From NCBI GenBank assembly GCA_963969345.1, contig OZ017769.1, forward strand, positions 9,737,725-9,801,724: a stretch of 64,000 nt of DNA. The letters are read 5' to 3'. Each line of letters begins with the position of its first letter. Within the stretch, counting starts at the first letter, position 1. A program made the translations under genes and the position numbers. The notes under the pieces were generated by a model. That model did no database searches and was not told where the DNA came from. It was given only the letters and a program-made list of their open reading frames with translations. Positions 33,536 to 47,462 of the stretch are shown piece after piece. The stretch is from Turbatrix aceti (lineage: Eukaryota > Nematoda > Chromadorea > Rhabditida > Panagrolaimidae).

Positions 33536-34517
33536 CAATTTATTCTCGAAGGGATACGATAACCGTAACGCATGGCATAATGCCATGGGCATTTGAAAAT
33601 TTAAAACTCTGTTATAAAAAAGTTGTTGCAATCGTTTTTAAAACTGAAAAAAATATTTTAACTCAAAATTTTTGGAAAACACAATTGATGCGATGAAACA
33701 AAATTTTTGAAAAATGAAGAACCGTAGCAATTTTGCCTGGCATATGTGCACGTATCACTCGGCTGGATACGGCAGGGACGGACAATGCTGGATGCTTTGA
33801 ACATCTTCAATCGTAGGCAATAGTGCTGGGTGCGCTGCCTTCGCACGTGGCACGCACTTGCCTTCGGTGATAACAGGAACACTCGCTATCACCACAGATA
33901 AGCCATGTTTTCTTTTACTGTATTTCTTTGGGGAAAAGACAAAGTAATATGTCGCCAGATTATGTTTTTTTGTAGAAAAATAGAGTACTATTATAAAATC
34001 CTGCAATGATACGCTTTTTTTAATAATAACTTTTCTTTTTTAAAAGATCCCTTTTTTTAGAATTAAAAAAATGCGTTACATAAAACAGGAGTAAATTTAA
34101 AACAGATATACTATAATAAAAATATTCTAGGTAGAGAAAACAGATTGCATATATGTATGTATTTTTATAAACATTTTCTGCGATGATATATTGGTATTGT
34201 GGTTGAAATTTTGGTAGGCACACTGTACATTTTTTTTTGAAATGTTACTTCTGCTAAGAAAAATATTAAAAATGTAATAAAAAAAATGAAAGGGTATGTA
34301 AGTGCAAGCAATAACTACACATCGACTTTGATTTTTTGACATTTTATTTTTTATGTGCTTATGAAAAAAATAGTATAATACTAATGAAAAAAATCTGCTT
34401 TTTTTTTTTTTAGATTTTTTTTTTCGGGAATGCTTTTTATTTAAATATTAAAAAAAAATAAACTGACAACGAATGCTGTGTAATATTTGATTTAATAAAA
34501 ACAAATAGACTTGAAAA

Positions 34518-34566
34518 AATTTACACATGCACAGTGTAAATTTTTTACACTGTGCATGTGTAAATT
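34518..34566. repeat. Perfect 23-base hairpin in the spacer
   Basis: Bases 34518-34540 and 34544-34566 are exact inverted repeats (core TTTACACATGCACAGTGTAAA) with a three-base T loop. This could extrude as a cruciform or fold in RNA. Confidence 0.9.
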
Positions 34567-34974
34567 CGTATAAATTAGAAAACCGATCGTTTTTGAACTG
34601 TTTTTTCTAAAAAATTGTAACAAGAATAAAAAAATGTAAATATCTTTGTGACGTAAATAACGCTGATGTGAGAAAAAAAAATTTTTATCAGTGCTCAAAA
34701 TGACGAAATATTAGACAAAACGAACGAGTCCGCGAGTCAGATGGTGATCACAATTGACGTCCTATTATCTCAGGCAATATGTTTTTTATTTAATAGTATA
34801 TTCACTGAAAATCTTTTGTTATTGGTTATCAGAAATGTAAAAATTGTCCCGTGAACAATATTTGCAACATTAAAAAAAGTAAACTGACGACTGACGTCCC
34901 AACAAAAAAACTGGTATTAAACTTGTGGCACAAACAACGCTGCCAACAAAATCTGTCTTTTATCAAAAGTGGGT

Positions 34975-35250
34975 CAGATGGTGACGGCTAATTCGTTCAT
35001 TCCCGTTTTCAACTGTCTTAAAACAATGATGGAGGACAATTCAGCGGCCGTCAATTGCGGCGGCTTGGTCCCCTCGAGCCGTGGATGACAAAGGAGCCTT
35101 CGAGCGAAATATGACAGTCCTCCGGCGTCCGCGCCGAGAGTTTGTCCCGACCCATGGCCGCTGTGGCCTGAAGGACTGAGTGGTCGATTACGATTACCGC
35201 GAGTGGATATGGCGCGAATGAATGCGACACAAACCTTGAATTGCGCAAAG
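34975..35250. repeat. Inner inverted repeat of the palindrome, left
   Basis: GC-richer island in AT-rich DNA, about 275 bases, mirrored at 36088-36366 with scattered differences (for example one added GAA near 35170). It is probably the surviving innermost part of the original palindrome. No coding frame is shared and intact. Confidence 0.85.
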
Positions 35251-36087
35251 AAAAGAGAAGGGTTGGCTTTTATTAAAAATTTTACGGCACTGTTTTCAGA
35301 ATGTGCTTTACTGAAATATGTAAGAATAAAACTGCATTTTGGTAATAAATAAGATCTATTGTAAAAAAATTTTTGTTTTTTTAATTGCAAATCAGTAAAG
35401 TTATTTATAAAATAAATATAGAAATTGTAAAAAAAAAAGCTGGCATTGCTTATGCCGCAACTGAATTTATAATACAAAAAAACAATGTCGTATAATTAAC
35501 TTTATTTAGACATTCAAGTACGGCTTTCATGACACAAATGAAGATTAAATTTAACTGAACACGATTTAAATACAAGATTTTAAAAACATGAAAATCATTC
35601 ATGGTCTTTTTTGTAATAAACTGAGAAACACCGATGCATTGTTGATAGAATTTGGATTAAACGGTTAATGCTTTGTTTACTACAAGTGATCGCTTCAGTT
35701 TCGAATATGTAGTGTGGTAGTGTGGTGGTAATAAATATATAATTTGGTTTCTTTGTTTTTTTTCCAGTTTCAGAATTTTTGCCAAAAAAACGGAGGCCTT
35801 GCAAAGTATTTATGAAAAAATAATTATGTAAATGAGTACCGCAGAAATTGTTTTTTTTTACAACAAAATTGATTTCGATAAAAAAACGTCAGAACTAATT
35901 GTTTTTTTTACTGATGAAGTAAAAAATAATATATAGTGATTGAAACTGTTGTCGATGGACTGAAATTTGTAAAACTATAAAAATATTGAAAGTATAGTGC
36001 ACAGTTTTTTTGGATTTCGATACCTAAATTTTGAAATAACTGAGTAAAAGATTCATAAAAACCATAAAAGCTTAGAAATATTCTGAC

Positions 36088-36366
36088 TTTGTTCGCGCCA
36101 TTCAAGGTTTGTGTCGCATTTATTCGCGCCATATCCACTCGCGGTAATCGTAATCGACCACTCAGTCCTCGGACCACAGCGGCCATGGGTCGGGACAAAC
36201 TCTCGGCGCGGACGCCGGAGGACTGTCATATTTCGTTCAAAGGCTCCTTTGTCATCAACGACTCGAGGGGACCAGGACGCCGCAATTGACGGCCGATGAA
36301 TTGTCCTCCGTCATTGTTTTAAGACAGTTGAAAACGGGAATGAACGAATTAGCCGTCACCATCTGA
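36088..36366. repeat. Inner inverted repeat of the palindrome, right
   Basis: Mirror of 34975-35250. The 837 bases between the two (35251-36087) are unpaired and AT-rich. Confidence 0.85.
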
Positions 36367-36664
36367 CCCTCTGACTCGTCCACATTGTCCAATTTTTTGT
36401 AATGCTGCATTCTAATCGCCATGCCAGTTTTTGCGCGTGTTGACCAACATCGATCTCAAATTATTATGTAGAAAACGACAAAAAAAATATACAGTTAAAA
36501 AAAGTTTGACAATTACAAATGAACCAACTTATTATAAATAAATAGGGTCAAAAACTTAACAATAATCATAATGAAACAAAAAAAATATTTAAATAAAATA
36601 CAGTTTATACAATAAAAAATATTATATTTTTGTTAAATTAATAATGTCACCACAGTGGCCACAG

Positions 36665-36712
36665 TATTAAAAAACATGTTAGCTGTTGCATCGTCTAACA
36701 TGTTTTTTAATA
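36665..36712. repeat. Perfect 18-base hairpin in the spacer
   Basis: TATTAAAAAACATGTTAG at 36665-36682 pairs exactly with 36695-36712 across a 12-base loop. Confidence 0.9.
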
Positions 36713-37159
36713 AAAATTTCTGATCATAGCAAATACCACTTCAGTTACTAGTCTAAAATCATAAACAGCAAGTCAACATGGTATATTGTACATAGGTGAA
36801 ATTGCGGTCATTTTTACTTCTGATCATAAATGCCATCAGTATATAATTATATTTTGCAACAAAAAATATATTTAGGTGTCATATTTGCCACCTTTGAATT
36901 TCTGGAGAACAATGACAGTAAAAGAAAACACGCATTATTTTGCACTCAATTGTCTTTACCTATGCCGACTGAAATTGTCATGGTTCTCGTTTTTCAAGAG
37001 CTTTTATCGCTGTTGTTTTCCAAACTCTGATCTTTGACTATTTTATTACAGTTAAACGAAGTCGGTGCGTTAAAAAAACTTTTCACGACAGCGCATATTT
37101 TATGATTTTTGTCTTGGATTCAGCCGTTCAGTTATCGTACTTAGTTGGCAACGTATTTG

Positions 37160-40100
37160 CAAAAACGATTATCGGAACAATGCGCGACGTGTTGGGCTGC
37201 ATACTAATGAAGCCAGTCGCCTTCCACCTTCTGTATGTTTCTTGCCGCTCCTCTCGATTCGACCTTTGAGGCGTCGGTGCAATTCCTTTGTCCCCCTGTT
37301 TGTTGCCATGGATCGTTGGCGCATCCCAGTCAAATGGTAATCCGCTGCAGAGGTGAAGGTTGTCTCCTGATCTGTTCTTGCCCAAATTTATGTTCTGAAA
37401 AACCCGTCAGTGATTTTTATGCATTCCAAATTTGCTTTTGTGAAGCAGAACCGCTCGAATGGGTGGAACCAAAGACTACATGCCAAAGACGTGCAAATCC
37501 GTAAATTGACCCTTGTCCAAATTGGGGGTCTCGCCGCTCCTCTCGCCTGTCGTCCGGCCAGGATGACAAGCGTGTTGCCGCTCAAGTGGGAGTCAGTCGG
37601 GTAATCCCGAAGTGGCGTCATATTGCGCTCGGTCGGGAGTGGATCGGGCGGGGCAGGGGTCAGAGCCACCTTTGTGACAAACACGTTTTTTTGTTTTGTG
37701 TTTATATTTAATGGTTTAGCTCCTACGTCTTCACCAGTTTATCCAAAATTAATATTTTAGAAAAACTCGGCTTGTTCTATTTCAGTTTATTAGTTTCCCA
37801 AAATGTCTGCAAATATCCCCAGGCAAATGCGAGTGTAAATATCAAGTATCCCAGTTTTATTTGGCACGCGGCTTGTGCCATGGCAGTCGCATGGCCGGCA
37901 TGATCGACGACTCCCACGGGCGGCGGGCGGCAAAGCGGCTTTGACGACGTATCCGTTGTCGTATTTTCTTGTTTTCTTCCGTTTTTGAATAAGTTTCAGT
38001 TAAAAGTTTGCGGCAAAAAAGTATTCGTCCAAAAAATTGTTTTACGTTCATAAACGGCTTTCATCTTTTTGCGCCGCTTCCGGCCACCTTCCGACCCTTC
38101 CTCCGCGGCTTCGTGTGGTGGCTCCTCGTTTCTCCGCTCTGCCCGGGCGGAAATGGGATTATTCATTAGCGTGCGGGGAGAAAACGCCTGCTACCGAGTC
38201 CCGGCGAGCCGACACGCAGCGCCGTGTCTGTGCTCCGATTTGGACGACGAGCAGGTGCTTTGTCGTGTTTGCGCGAGGCCGGTCCATGAAGGCGGCGGGC
38301 TCCATGCTGCGAGGCGACCGGTGTGTGCTCAGACTGTCCGCGACCGTGTTTTACATGATGCGGCTTGGAATCTGTTTACGGCTAATTGCAGCTCGTATTG
38401 TCTCGCACGTCGTTAAACGTCCCGTGCTAATCGTCGCGTAATGCGCTCCTGAACACAATCTGCTGTGCCTGGTAGTGTTTCAAAAAAAGGTTTACCTTTG
38501 ACGAATCTGAACAGTTTTTTGGTCATCAAAACTTGCAATCGCTGCCAAAAAAACTGTCTAAGCAGTGGCCCCAGTTTTTGTAGCAATAATCGACTGTTCC
38601 ATCTCTATACTTTAGTTTATTTTTGCCATCGAGCTGAAGCAATCGCAGTAAAATGCAATTTGCTGTACCCGTGCCCGACTTGAGACATTTTCTTTCGCGC
38701 CATTCATCCGGGACTGCCCCTGGCATTTTGACACATGGTCGTCATCCGCGGCTGCGGCCTCGGCTTCGACGGCCTTTGACACGTTCGGCCTTCATTTGCG
38801 CCGCCGCCTGCAGCACAAATCCTTTTTTGATTCGATTTGGCGGGTGAGAAGGCGTCGCTGATGACCTCCTCGCTGCGGATGCCGTTGCTGTCTCTTTCCC
38901 AGTCGACACTCGCCGTTGTGCCTTTGCTGGCGATCTCCTACTTCAAAGTGCCGTAAAACAAGGCGTGCTAACGGTGCCAGCGACCGAAAGCCATGCGTTC
39001 ACACATTTGGCGTCCCGCGAGGTAATAATGAAGTTTGGTTGTCCAGTTTACTTTCTCACCTTTTCTCCGACTTTTGATGAGTGCAGTGACGGGTCGGGCG
39101 TTGCTTTCAATAAGCGTAGGTCCCTATTGCAAATCGTCTCAGTTTTCTTAAATGTAAAAATTCCCCTTCTTCCGATGACCGGATGCCATCGACAAATGTT
39201 CGGCGGCACAAAGGCCAGACGCGTGTATTGCACAAGTCTGATTCATGCGCCACCTTTCAACTCGCCTGAAAGTCGAGCCCGGTTGTTACGGTCGCTTTCG
39301 GCTTCTTTTGCCTGCCCGGCTGGCCACCGCGCAATTGCTTCTTTTGTTGTTTTTTGTTTCACAAACGGTTTTTTGTCTGTCATCCCCAATCTCGCCGATT
39401 CACGGGCATTGTGCTCGTCGCGGGAAAGCCGGTAGCTGGCTAATTGTCACCTTTGATGGCCTGTGTCTCCATCGTTGAAGGGGAAATTTGGGGTTTGGTT
39501 TTTTAGGCTGGTTCGTTTCCAGTCGTTGGACATACAGTTTTTTATACTTTCTGAGTTAACTTTGCCTTACAACAGTGAACTTTTATTTCAAATGCAAGTT
39601 AATAAAAAATACATTGGGAATGATAAACCACTACAGTGTTTTACAAAATAAAGCTTGCTCGTCCAAATCAGAATAGTATTCCGGATGCTTTGTTTACCAT
39701 TCCAAGCACTCTATTTGCCCCCATTTGCATAACCGTGACCTTTTCTAACTGTCTTTTTGAGTCCCTGCTTTTGTTTTAACCGTAGCTGGCGATTACGGAT
39801 TTTATGTGCGGGTCAGTACCACCGCTGTTTGATTATTTGAGAATTTGAAACAATTTCCGTTTAAATTTCGATTCAAATTAAATTTGGGGGGCCATTGCAA
39901 TGCAGTTATCATTTTGCTTTTCCCAGTTTCTTAAATTCTTTAAACCAAGCCCGGGCTAATCGGTTTTCATCTGTTGTGCCCTTGTCCGCCGCGCAAGTTG
40001 ATCACTCGGGCGTTGGAGGGGTGCTTGAGCGGATGAATGGGGATGATGGCCCAAGCGGACGCAATCAAGCCGTTGTTGGCAGCCAATTGGACTCAAGACG

Positions 40101-43100
40101 TTGTTTTGGGGCTCTGACTCGCGCATCCGACGGTTGTACGACCACTTGGAACCTAATTTCATTTCTGCGAACGCGTTGACTGGTGTATGTATTCATCAGC
40201 GAACACAATAAATTGGCATTTGTCGGCAGTTTAATTTACAAACCTATGAAACCTGAAATTTACTGTTTTTGGGTTTCAAACTTTTCCAACCACCCCTCCG
40301 GCATCGTTGCAGCTCTCGCAACCGCCAGCTTGCCAAACAATGACCCGAATTCTCACAGATTGTCAACAATGCTCAACTCGAGTCTGCGCAAGGTTGCGTT
40401 TGGTTCCGAGTGGCTGACCGGAGGAGCTGAAACCCTCCCCTCCCCGCGGACCACCGGAAGCTTTTTCCCTCGGTTGTTGACGCTGCTGACGAGGAAGTGA
40501 TCTCCACTTCACTCCTCTGCCTTTTCATAGTCCGCTTTTGCACCAGGAGCATTTGCTGGGGTTTTATGGCTTGATTTCTATTTTTTACACCTAGGTCTCA
40601 GTTTTTAACCCCCCTTTGGATTTGTATTGAATGAATCGGATACACAAATATTGACTTGTACTGTCAATGAAAACAACGAAAACACCATTTTTTTTGAACT
40701 AATGGTGAATCTGTTTTTTTATGGCAGACAAATATTTTTCGCGTTTTGTGCTCATGCTTATGTGATTCAAAAACACATCAAAATTTGATGCCCAGTCATT
40801 AGTTATGAATTGAATGGGTTTCCGGTCTCTGCCGCGCAATGATAAACGTGAAATACGATCAATTCCGTACTTGTACAGTGTTTAACGACGAATCAGTCGA
40901 TCCGTGAACAACGATTTTTGTTCTCTCTGAAACAATTCCGATTCTCTTTCAGATGCCGACGGAGATGATTGGATAAGCGTGGTGTCCGTTGCACCGTGTA
41001 ATTAGCCGGCAGGTACAGAAACGCTCTCGGCCGACCCCCGGCCCAGGCCCGATCCCGATTACGATCACGTTCTTTCGGAAGTGGCGACAGGGAGGTGGCA
41101 GTCCAATTAGGCGACCTGCCATCCCGCGTCGTCATTTGTAACGGGCGACGACGGCCTCAAAGGACCCGCCACCCGGCTCGGGGCCCCCCGAGGTGACCGT
41201 TATCTCGCGACGGTATCCGCCGGCCAGGCTGTCCATCACGGCACGGACAGGTCTTTGGCGGGTCACCGACCGGGTCCCTGGGGGGTCGGCTGCCAGGTAG
41301 GTGCGAGAACGGTTCATCACCCAGTTTCTGTCCTGTTTTGTGCTTTTTTGAAAGCTGAATGCGTGTTGAGCATGAAAGTTGTCAGGGAATCGGACACGGC
41401 GATTCGGGGGACGGAAAAGCGCTTTGTTCCTTTGTTGCTGATTGACATGCTGCATTCCGGTTTATTTTTTTTCAAATTGCGCATTGTCATTAGCATGAAC
41501 GATGCAGCCAGCGCTGCTTTCCTCTGACCTCCTAGTCTACAGTTATTATTTAGTTCAATGTTTTCAGGTTGGACTAGCCAAGTTTTGACACTAGAAAAAG
41601 AAATTCCCCACTCAGTTTTGACTGTTTTCCACCGAAATCTTGCTGATTTATTTAAAATCGCCCTTTATTGACCGCCGGGACAACCTTTGACTTCCTCCGA
41701 CAAAAAATTGTGAGCGGACGCGAACACCGGGGGCGAGTGGATGAAAAGCCGTGATTTATGGCCGTGTTCTGTTTGTTTTGACCCGATCGCGGTGAGCGAT
41801 GGCCACGCGACAACAAGATGTGGCTCTGGGCGGTAATTGGGGGTGTCCAACTTACTTGCACCGACCAGGGGGATTTGTGCTGACCAAGGGTCCTGACGAC
41901 CGCTCGGAAGAACCCGCTGGCCGCGGTCTTATGGTGTAGCGGTTAGCACTCGGGACTCTGAATCCCGCGACCCCGGTTCGAATCCGGGTAGGACCTATCG
42001 TTTTGCACTTTTTGGCACTTTTGGTCGCTGAAGTCAATTGTATTTTTGATATTTTATTTTTTGTTGTCTGAGATTAAAAAAAATAAAAAATTTAATCACA
42101 GTTTTTTCAAGAAAAAATTGTTAGTGTGTCGTTATTTTTTGTCAATGTACTTCGTTTCTTCTGTATTTTCGACTCAGTCGGTCGGCATTATTCCAGTTTT
42201 TCAAAATGCGCGGCCGCAGCTGTTCCCAGTGCCCTTATCGCCGCCCTGTTCACCCGCGGCGCCCTCAAGTGAGTGGTGCCGGGCGCTTGTTGCAATTTGT
42301 ACCCTCTCATCCTTGTTGTACAGTCCGTTGTTCTTAGCCGCCGCTGACCAGTCTTGACCGGGATGGCACGAGCAACAACAACAATCCTCGGGCCATTTGG
42401 ATAATTCTACAAACAGTTTTTCAAAAATAATATTTTTCATAATTATTATACTTTTTTTTGCGAGCAATCATGAAAAAACCATAGTTTTTCTGTTTCTGTC
42501 TGTTGTTGCGAAGGAGTCAATGGCGTCGGTGCTGGACGGTCGTTCTTCCTCAAAAATCAGTTTTTTCAATTAACTGAGTGCCTTCCTGCTGGGAAAAGAA
42601 TTGTTCGGCACCGTTTTTTGACACTTTACAAAAGTGACGGATGCGGCGGGCGAACGACCTCTTTCGATGTGACAGGATTCTTTTTCTTCTTTTTTGGCTG
42701 GAAATCCTTTTCTGCAGTTTCAAATATTTTTTCTCAGAATAAAAAACCCCATGCTATTCGGTAGTCTGTTAATGTTTTTTACCTGAAGAGTGCTCACTTA
42801 CTTTCAAGTCACGAAAACTACCTGTTCCTCCTCCTCCTCGTCAAGTCCTTGTCCGGGATGCATGCATGAGGGGATGACGAGAGGCGGCTGGATGGATGCG
42901 CGGGCGCGATGAGACCTGACTCAAGTGCATGGATCTTCCTCAATTGTTTTCTGTCTTGTATTTCTTGCGCGCAGCTATTTTCTCTGATTTTTAGTTCCTA
43001 CGGACGACCAGTTATTACGCGCATGTTTCTGACTCCGCATGCCACTTGTCGGACAACGGCTCACGGCCTCCGATGACGGTTTTATGATCTGTTGGCGGAC

Positions 43101-46100
43101 GGGGTTGCGCAACGGCTCGGTGACTGCCCCTGTCAGCTGATCCCGTCCTAATCTCCCAGTGGACGACCAAGGCATGAATTACGGGACTGAGAAGCGCGTG
43201 AGTCGTAAATCAGCCGCTGGTTGATGGCGCCGTGTCCTTGGAATCCTCTCAAATGCATGTATGCAAATGGAAACAGTTTTTCTTGACTCACGACGCGTTC
43301 TCCAGCGCGTTCCTCTCTCGCCTTTGTTCACCTCATTTTTTTCGTAGACGCTCATTTTTTGATCCTGACCTGCCTCGGAGAACGCACGCAAAAAACGGAA
43401 AACATCGGGCGTGTTTGTGGAACAGCTCGGTGCCTCTCATTTTTGATGTGAGCGTCAGTGACGGCGATGATGCAGCGGGGGAGGCAGTAACCTTTATTTG
43501 TTTCCGTGTTTTGTCGAGAAAAAGGGAAAGTGGTGATTTTACTGTTTTTTGATGTACTCATTGATTACGGAATATACATGCAACTAACATCGAAAACAGT
43601 TTTTTCCCCGGTAACATGTTTCTTACACCTGTGCCAGTTTTGCTTCTCATTGTCGTATTGTTGCTACAGTTACAACAAAAAATGTGGGCTTTGTTTTGCG
43701 TTTCGTTATTTTTATTTTTTTTTAAATGTGTCGTGTATTTTTTACGTTTGACACTTGAATTCAAATTTTTATGAACAGAACCAATTTTTTTGAATACCAA
43801 TTTCCACATTTAAAGATATTGGTCAGGTAACGATATCAAACGCTTACGATCATTTGTTCGAAATAACAGATGTTGTTAAAAGAACAAAAAATTTTTTTTT
43901 CAAAAAAAACATCGCGCCAGTTTTGTTACTTTTAGAGAAGCCGTAGGTTTCAAATTTCCTCTAGCGTTATTTTTTTCGTCTGCTCTCAGATTTACAATTT
44001 GGGCACTGCACGATCTTATTTCAGTCAAAGTTTTTGCAAATGTCCTGCGGTCCTTTTTTGGGCATCCCTGAGGCCAGTTACTTTTATCAACCACGGCCAC
44101 GGAGCGCTGTCACAAGTCAGGTTTTGTCATTTTTGACGGCGGGTAAAAGTGAGACGCGTTAACCGCCGAGATGAGTGGATTTGGCGCGTGGATTACTCTC
44201 TTGCCCCTGGCGCTTGCCTGTTTTTAGAAATGTGTGATTCGTTGGTTTTTATCCATTGATAATCATCTTTTATCCCGACTCAGGGAAAGTGGGGGAAGAA
44301 ATTGGATGAGATGACCAAAGTTGCTTGTGGGAGATAATCTTCTGGGTGGTCGGCATCATCGCGAATCAAAACATTTCAGTGACCGCTAGAAGAAATGCCG
44401 GGGCAAGGGCAGCCACAGAACACGTGCCCGGGAATGGAGATGGGGACGGATAAGGCTTGGAAGTCAAAATGTGGCTCATGAAGTTGAAAGAGATGCAGTT
44501 TATTTCTAAAATAGGCCGCGGATTTTATCAGTCGGTAGCTCTAGATGTATCAATTTGTAGCTCCAAAAAACAATTACAATAGGACACAAGTTTTTACTTG
44601 AACTGCCTTTTCCCTGTTTTCCTTCTCAGTTTCGGACTCAATCACTCCCTTGCCAATTTCACTTTTGACAAACTGCGGCTTTGGAAGAACGGCGCGGAGG
44701 GAGTATGTAATGGTTTACTGCACTTCCCTGCACTGCCTTTGGGACAGTTTCGTCAAAAAGCCACGACTTGAGTGAAATGGTTTCTTCTTTTTGGTGTTCG
44801 CCATTCAGTTCATTTTTTAACCGAATGTTTGGGCTTGAAATTTTTTTAAATCCGCATCCTATAGTGCAGTTTACAAACTTTTCCTTTTACAGTCCACGGA
44901 GGCAGGAGTGAAGTACCCCGTGAAGTAGCCGGCAGCAAAGTCCGAAATGACGCACCTGCGCTCTCACCATAAATTCCGACCCTTTTGCGCACTCCACGCT
45001 CATTAACTCTCGTCAACAGTCCCCCGCCCGCCTGATTAGCGACGGGTTATCGCCTTTGCGCGAATGGTGGTCGATTTGCGATTTTAGCGCGCATCTCCAA
45101 CCCACCTTCTTTCAACGTTGTGCGCAGTGTTGGTGTCAGGTGGAAGTGTGATTTTTATGCATTCAAGGTTCCAACCCTGCTTTTTTGGTTCACACGATGC
45201 TGATCGATTCAAAAACGTTATTTTTCATAACCTGCCTCTTGCGCCGTTTTTTATGCTTTTGCCGCCCCATCGCCCCAAGTTGACGGTATTTTACCAAGCC
45301 CAGTGTTCGAACAAGGACAATGTCCACCTCATTACCGGCCGCGTTCGTGTCCGCGTCTGAACACGACCCGGGCCACTCCGCGAGGCAGTCATCCGACGCA
45401 AACGTGGTGCGCGACAGCCGAGTGCCAATTGGCCGAGACCGGGGACGCTAATTTGGATCTGGCACGAGTCAGCCGAGGCTTTTGTCTCATTGCATCGTAA
45501 TTACCCGCAATTTGGCAAACATAACCGTGAAGCATTGTTTTCGGATGACCGAATCGATTTCTTAGTTTATCGACGTTATCTGCGTTGTCCACTGCTTCCC
45601 GGACTCCCGCTGTTCAGTTGCCTGGCAAATGCCATATTCAGTCTTTTTTAATGGCCTCGGGCTTAGTTTCCGCGCTGACCCAGTTTTAGGGCTTCAAGTC
45701 AGTTCCGTTGCCTGGGAAAAGCTTTTTTCAGAACTGCATAATTTTATGTTTTTCCATTTTATTGAAAAGTTTTTTTTAGAATTTCTAATAACAACCACAG
45801 ATTCAGTTTTTTTCTCAAAAATATTGCGCCGTAGCACCCCAGATTGACGCCTCTGCACGGTTGTCACCGATCCCCCACCGCGTCATGCCTCTGCGCAACC
45901 GTCATCTGCCGCGGCTCGCAACACGCGATCCAGCTGTCGTGATCGGTGACCATGGCCAGCTGGGCACCCGGCAAGGAAGGTTCGTGCCTTCACACATTCT
46001 GCTGCCCTTGTTGACAGTGAAAGACAAGGCCAGGAGGGCTGTGTAATGCGCAGTCACGTCCTGCGCAGGCCCGGTTAATGTCATGGTTCGGAGACGGTGA

Positions 46101-47460
46101 AGTGATGTGTCCGGGGACAAGGTGGTCATTAGGGGTGGACAAGAGCGACTTTTTTGCCTTCCCAAAAAGATTTGCTCTGTTTTTCTTTATGGAGACCTAA
46201 AATTCCTCAGTTTACTTTTTTGTCGATAAGCCATAAAAACCGGTGGACGTCGTTATTGCCCCGACCCCGGCAACCGCCGCCCCGAATTATGAGTTAATTG
46301 GCACGGCACATCCTTTGCACCGCCATCTTTTATGCCCTCTCGGGAGCACCATTCACTTCTCCGCGACGCAATCCGTCCACTTGACTCATGGGACGCCGAA
46401 GACGATGGCCGGCCGAGATTTGACCTAATGGCTTTTGTCTTTTTTATTTCCCGTTTCATGTGCCCTAATCTGAGTTATCAGGAAACAAAATCTGCGGATT
46501 TGGATTATGTTGTAAAGCACGCTGCAAAACAACAATTAAACTTTTATTGAAATAGCACAGTTTTTTTATCTCCTTACTATGTTCTGCAACCGCTCCCATT
46601 TTTTTGTTCTGACAGTTATTCATCCAGTTAAAATCGTTTCAAACCCTTGCATAACACCGAGTCACGATCGGTGTCCATTCCTCGGGCTTTGCATTTTTTA
46701 TACGACCGTGTCCGTGCAAACTGTACAAGAAGCAGCCACCCATCTGCCTGTAAATCTCGTCGGACGAGGAAGCACCCGGGTTAGATCGCGGGGGAGGGGG
46801 GCTTACGCGAGCGACGCGACTGCTTTTTCTTGTCCGCCCGGACGGACGGCCGGGATACGCGCAGATGTTTAGCCCTGTGCTAATTCGAGCGGCGACGAGT
46901 GACCGCTTGTTTGGCTTCGTATTTTTTGAATCCCTTTTCCAGCCTGCGCGACGCGATGCTCCGATGACGGGGATTGTTGTCGTCATTAGGGGTCATTGTG
47001 TTGACGACGTCGATCATCATCTGGTCATGATCGCTTTTTTGTTCAAAAAGTGGCCATATGTTTTTGCAAAAAATGATTGGACTTTTGCTGGACCAAATGG
47101 CAGTGTATAATGTTTTATTTTAATGCAATCATTTTTTTACGTTTTTTATACCGTTTTCCTGTTTATGGCAGTATCAGTTTTTGTATTATGATAATCTGTT
47201 TTATTTTATAAACAATAATTAAAACTCTCGTGAGCAGTTTACTTTTTTTAATGTCAAAAAACATTTTTATTATGTTTTTTACTCAGAAACGCACAATTAT
47301 TAGTTTAAAAAAAGAAAAAAAATAATGATAAAAAGTATGTTTTATCAGTAGTGTTTTCATCCTCGTGTTATTCTGCGCGAATTTTAAAAGGGCAACAAAA
47401 ACTACAGTGTATTTTTTTACTCATGCATTGTTTTTCTAGACCTCCCTCAGCTCTCCTCCC
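37160..47460. other. Right-arm non-coding region
   Basis: Mirror of the left-arm non-coding region, with tRNA-Gln at 41925-41996. On the plus strand the repeated word is now CAGTTT (37734, 37782, 37849, 38505, 39044, 39139, 39530, 40228, 40600, 41318, 41600, 42101, 42197, 42410, 42556, 43270, 43597, 43917, 44500, 44868, 45803 and 46556 among others). One copy has decayed: left GCGCAGTTTTTTATGC reads GCGCCGTTTTTTATGC here (near 45247). Confidence 0.5.
41925..41996 (+). tRNA. tRNA-Gln (CTG), right arm
   Basis: Same 72-base cloverleaf as in the left arm: box A-like TGGTGTAGCGGTTAGCA, anticodon loop CTCTGAA, box B GGTTCGAATCC, paired GGTCTTA/TAGGACC acceptor stem. A TTTT terminator begins at 42001. 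Confidence 0.95.
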
Positions 47461-47462
47461 CG

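Larger units (their letters stand above)
33536..37152. other. Palindrome spacer
   Basis: The unpaired centre between the arms, very AT-rich, with no gene recognised. It contains a second, smaller inverted repeat pair (34975-35250 / 36088-36366), two perfect short hairpins (34518-34566 and 36665-36712), and many A/T runs. The left part (33536-34974, 1.44 kb) and right part (36367-37152, 0.79 kb) are not mirror images, so insertions or deletions have destroyed symmetry here. Confidence 0.6.
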
